NCBI GenBank assembly: GCA_003641345.1
Contig: QNAD01000085.1
Coordinates: forward strand, 1 to 7,955
Origin: Candidatus Zixiibacteriota bacterium
Lineage (GTDB): Bacteria > Zixibacteria > MSB-5A5 > GN15 > FEB-12
Direction: 5' to 3'
Length of the DNA: 7,955 nt
Made by a program: the position numbers and the translations under genes. How positions within the stretch are numbered: position 1 is the stretch's first letter; each line of letters starts with the position of its first letter. The notes beneath the pieces are model-generated. The model did no database searches. It was not told where the DNA came from and saw only the letters and a program-made list of their open reading frames with translations. Positions 7,611 through 7,955 of this stretch are shown piece after piece.

Positions 7611-7955
7611 TTAGATGCTTAAAGATTTATAACCTTTGCGCATATTAAATATCTGTTTGGTTATGACATAGGCGGTATAAAGGGAAATAGTAACACCCCA
7701 GAAGAGCGTTACGGCGAACCCTTTAATCGGTCCTGAACCAAGAAGGAATAATGCTCCGGCGGTAATCAATGTTGTTACGTGTGAGTCAAAGATAGCAACA
7801 AAGGCACGGTCATAACCGGCATCGATAGAAGCTCTCACAGTTTTACCGGTACGGAGTTCTTCTCTAATTCTTTCGAAAATAAGAATATTGGCATCAACAG
7901 AAATACCGATAGTTAATATAATTCCCGCAATTCCAGGCATCGTTAACGTTGCTCC
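7611..7955 (-). CDS. secD: Protein translocase subunit SecD, C-terminal part only
   Basis: The right edge cuts this gene: the frame stays open to base 7955, so the ATG at 7938-7940 is internal, not the start. The visible 114 residues are the C-terminal membrane part of SecD, which with SecF drives late steps of Sec export. The sequence begins [17 protein letters not shown], followed by [15 protein letters not shown], the highly conserved SecD signature with its membrane Asp. Next come the cytoplasmic loop and helices with THV-like ([14 protein letters not shown]) and [12 protein letters not shown] motifs, and a short basic end. The intact protein should extend several hundred residues beyond the window. 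The stop is 20 bases before secF, as in a standard secDF operon. Confidence 0.95.
   Translation of the reverse strand, partial: GATLTMPGIAGIILTIGISVDANILIFERIREELRTGKTVRASIDAGYDRAFVAIFDSHVTTLITAGALFLLGSGPIKGFAVTLFWGVTISLYTAYVITKQIFNMRKGYKSLSI

Noticed and set aside
7938..7940. ATG as the start of a short 109-residue gene.
   Set aside because: The frame remains open to the window edge and continues the conserved SecD sequence (GATLT before the Met), so the ATG is internal.

Overview
The window is AT-rich (low GC by eye) and every supported gene lies on the minus strand, so transcription runs from the right edge to the left. In that order it holds the 3' end of secD, complete secF, a rho-independent terminator, a candidate promoter, a BtuB-like TonB-dependent receptor, a DUF4159 protein, a very large DUF4175-type membrane/coiled-coil protein, and the 5' part of a secreted TPR protein cut by the left edge.

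The organism is a diderm bacterium, because it has a TonB-dependent outer-membrane receptor. DUF4159 and DUF4175 genes next to a TPR gene suggest the Bacteroidota/FCB neighbourhood (for example Ignavibacteria-, Marinimicrobia-, Zixibacteria- or Cloacimonadota-like lineages). Separate secD and secF genes argue against typical Bacteroidota, where the two are usually fused. This placement is an inference and cannot be narrowed from the sequence alone.

Right part (6576-7955): secD and secF are 20 bases apart and form the end of a Sec-translocon operon, closed by a 10-bp GC-rich hairpin with a T-tract. Middle (4694-6575): a compact intergenic region carries a plausible promoter and a strong Shine-Dalgarno for the receptor, which has a TonB box, plug and beta-barrel with a BtuB-like C-terminus. 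Left part (1-4630): DUF4159, DUF4175 and TPR genes follow at gaps of 63, 43 and 0 bases, so they are probably one transcript, possibly with the receptor. The DUF4175 stop codon directly abuts the TPR start codon in the same frame.

The least understood part is the DUF4159-DUF4175-TPR set. All three products carry export or membrane signals: a small exported protein with a glutamine-amidotransferase-like fold, an inner-membrane protein with a periplasmic beta region followed by about 550 residues of mostly helical coiled coil, and an exported TPR adaptor. Together they look like an envelope-spanning assembly of unknown role. These families are already known as domains of unknown function, so the novelty lies in their function and not in their existence. 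No RNA genes, CRISPR arrays, insertion sequences or long repeats were seen.
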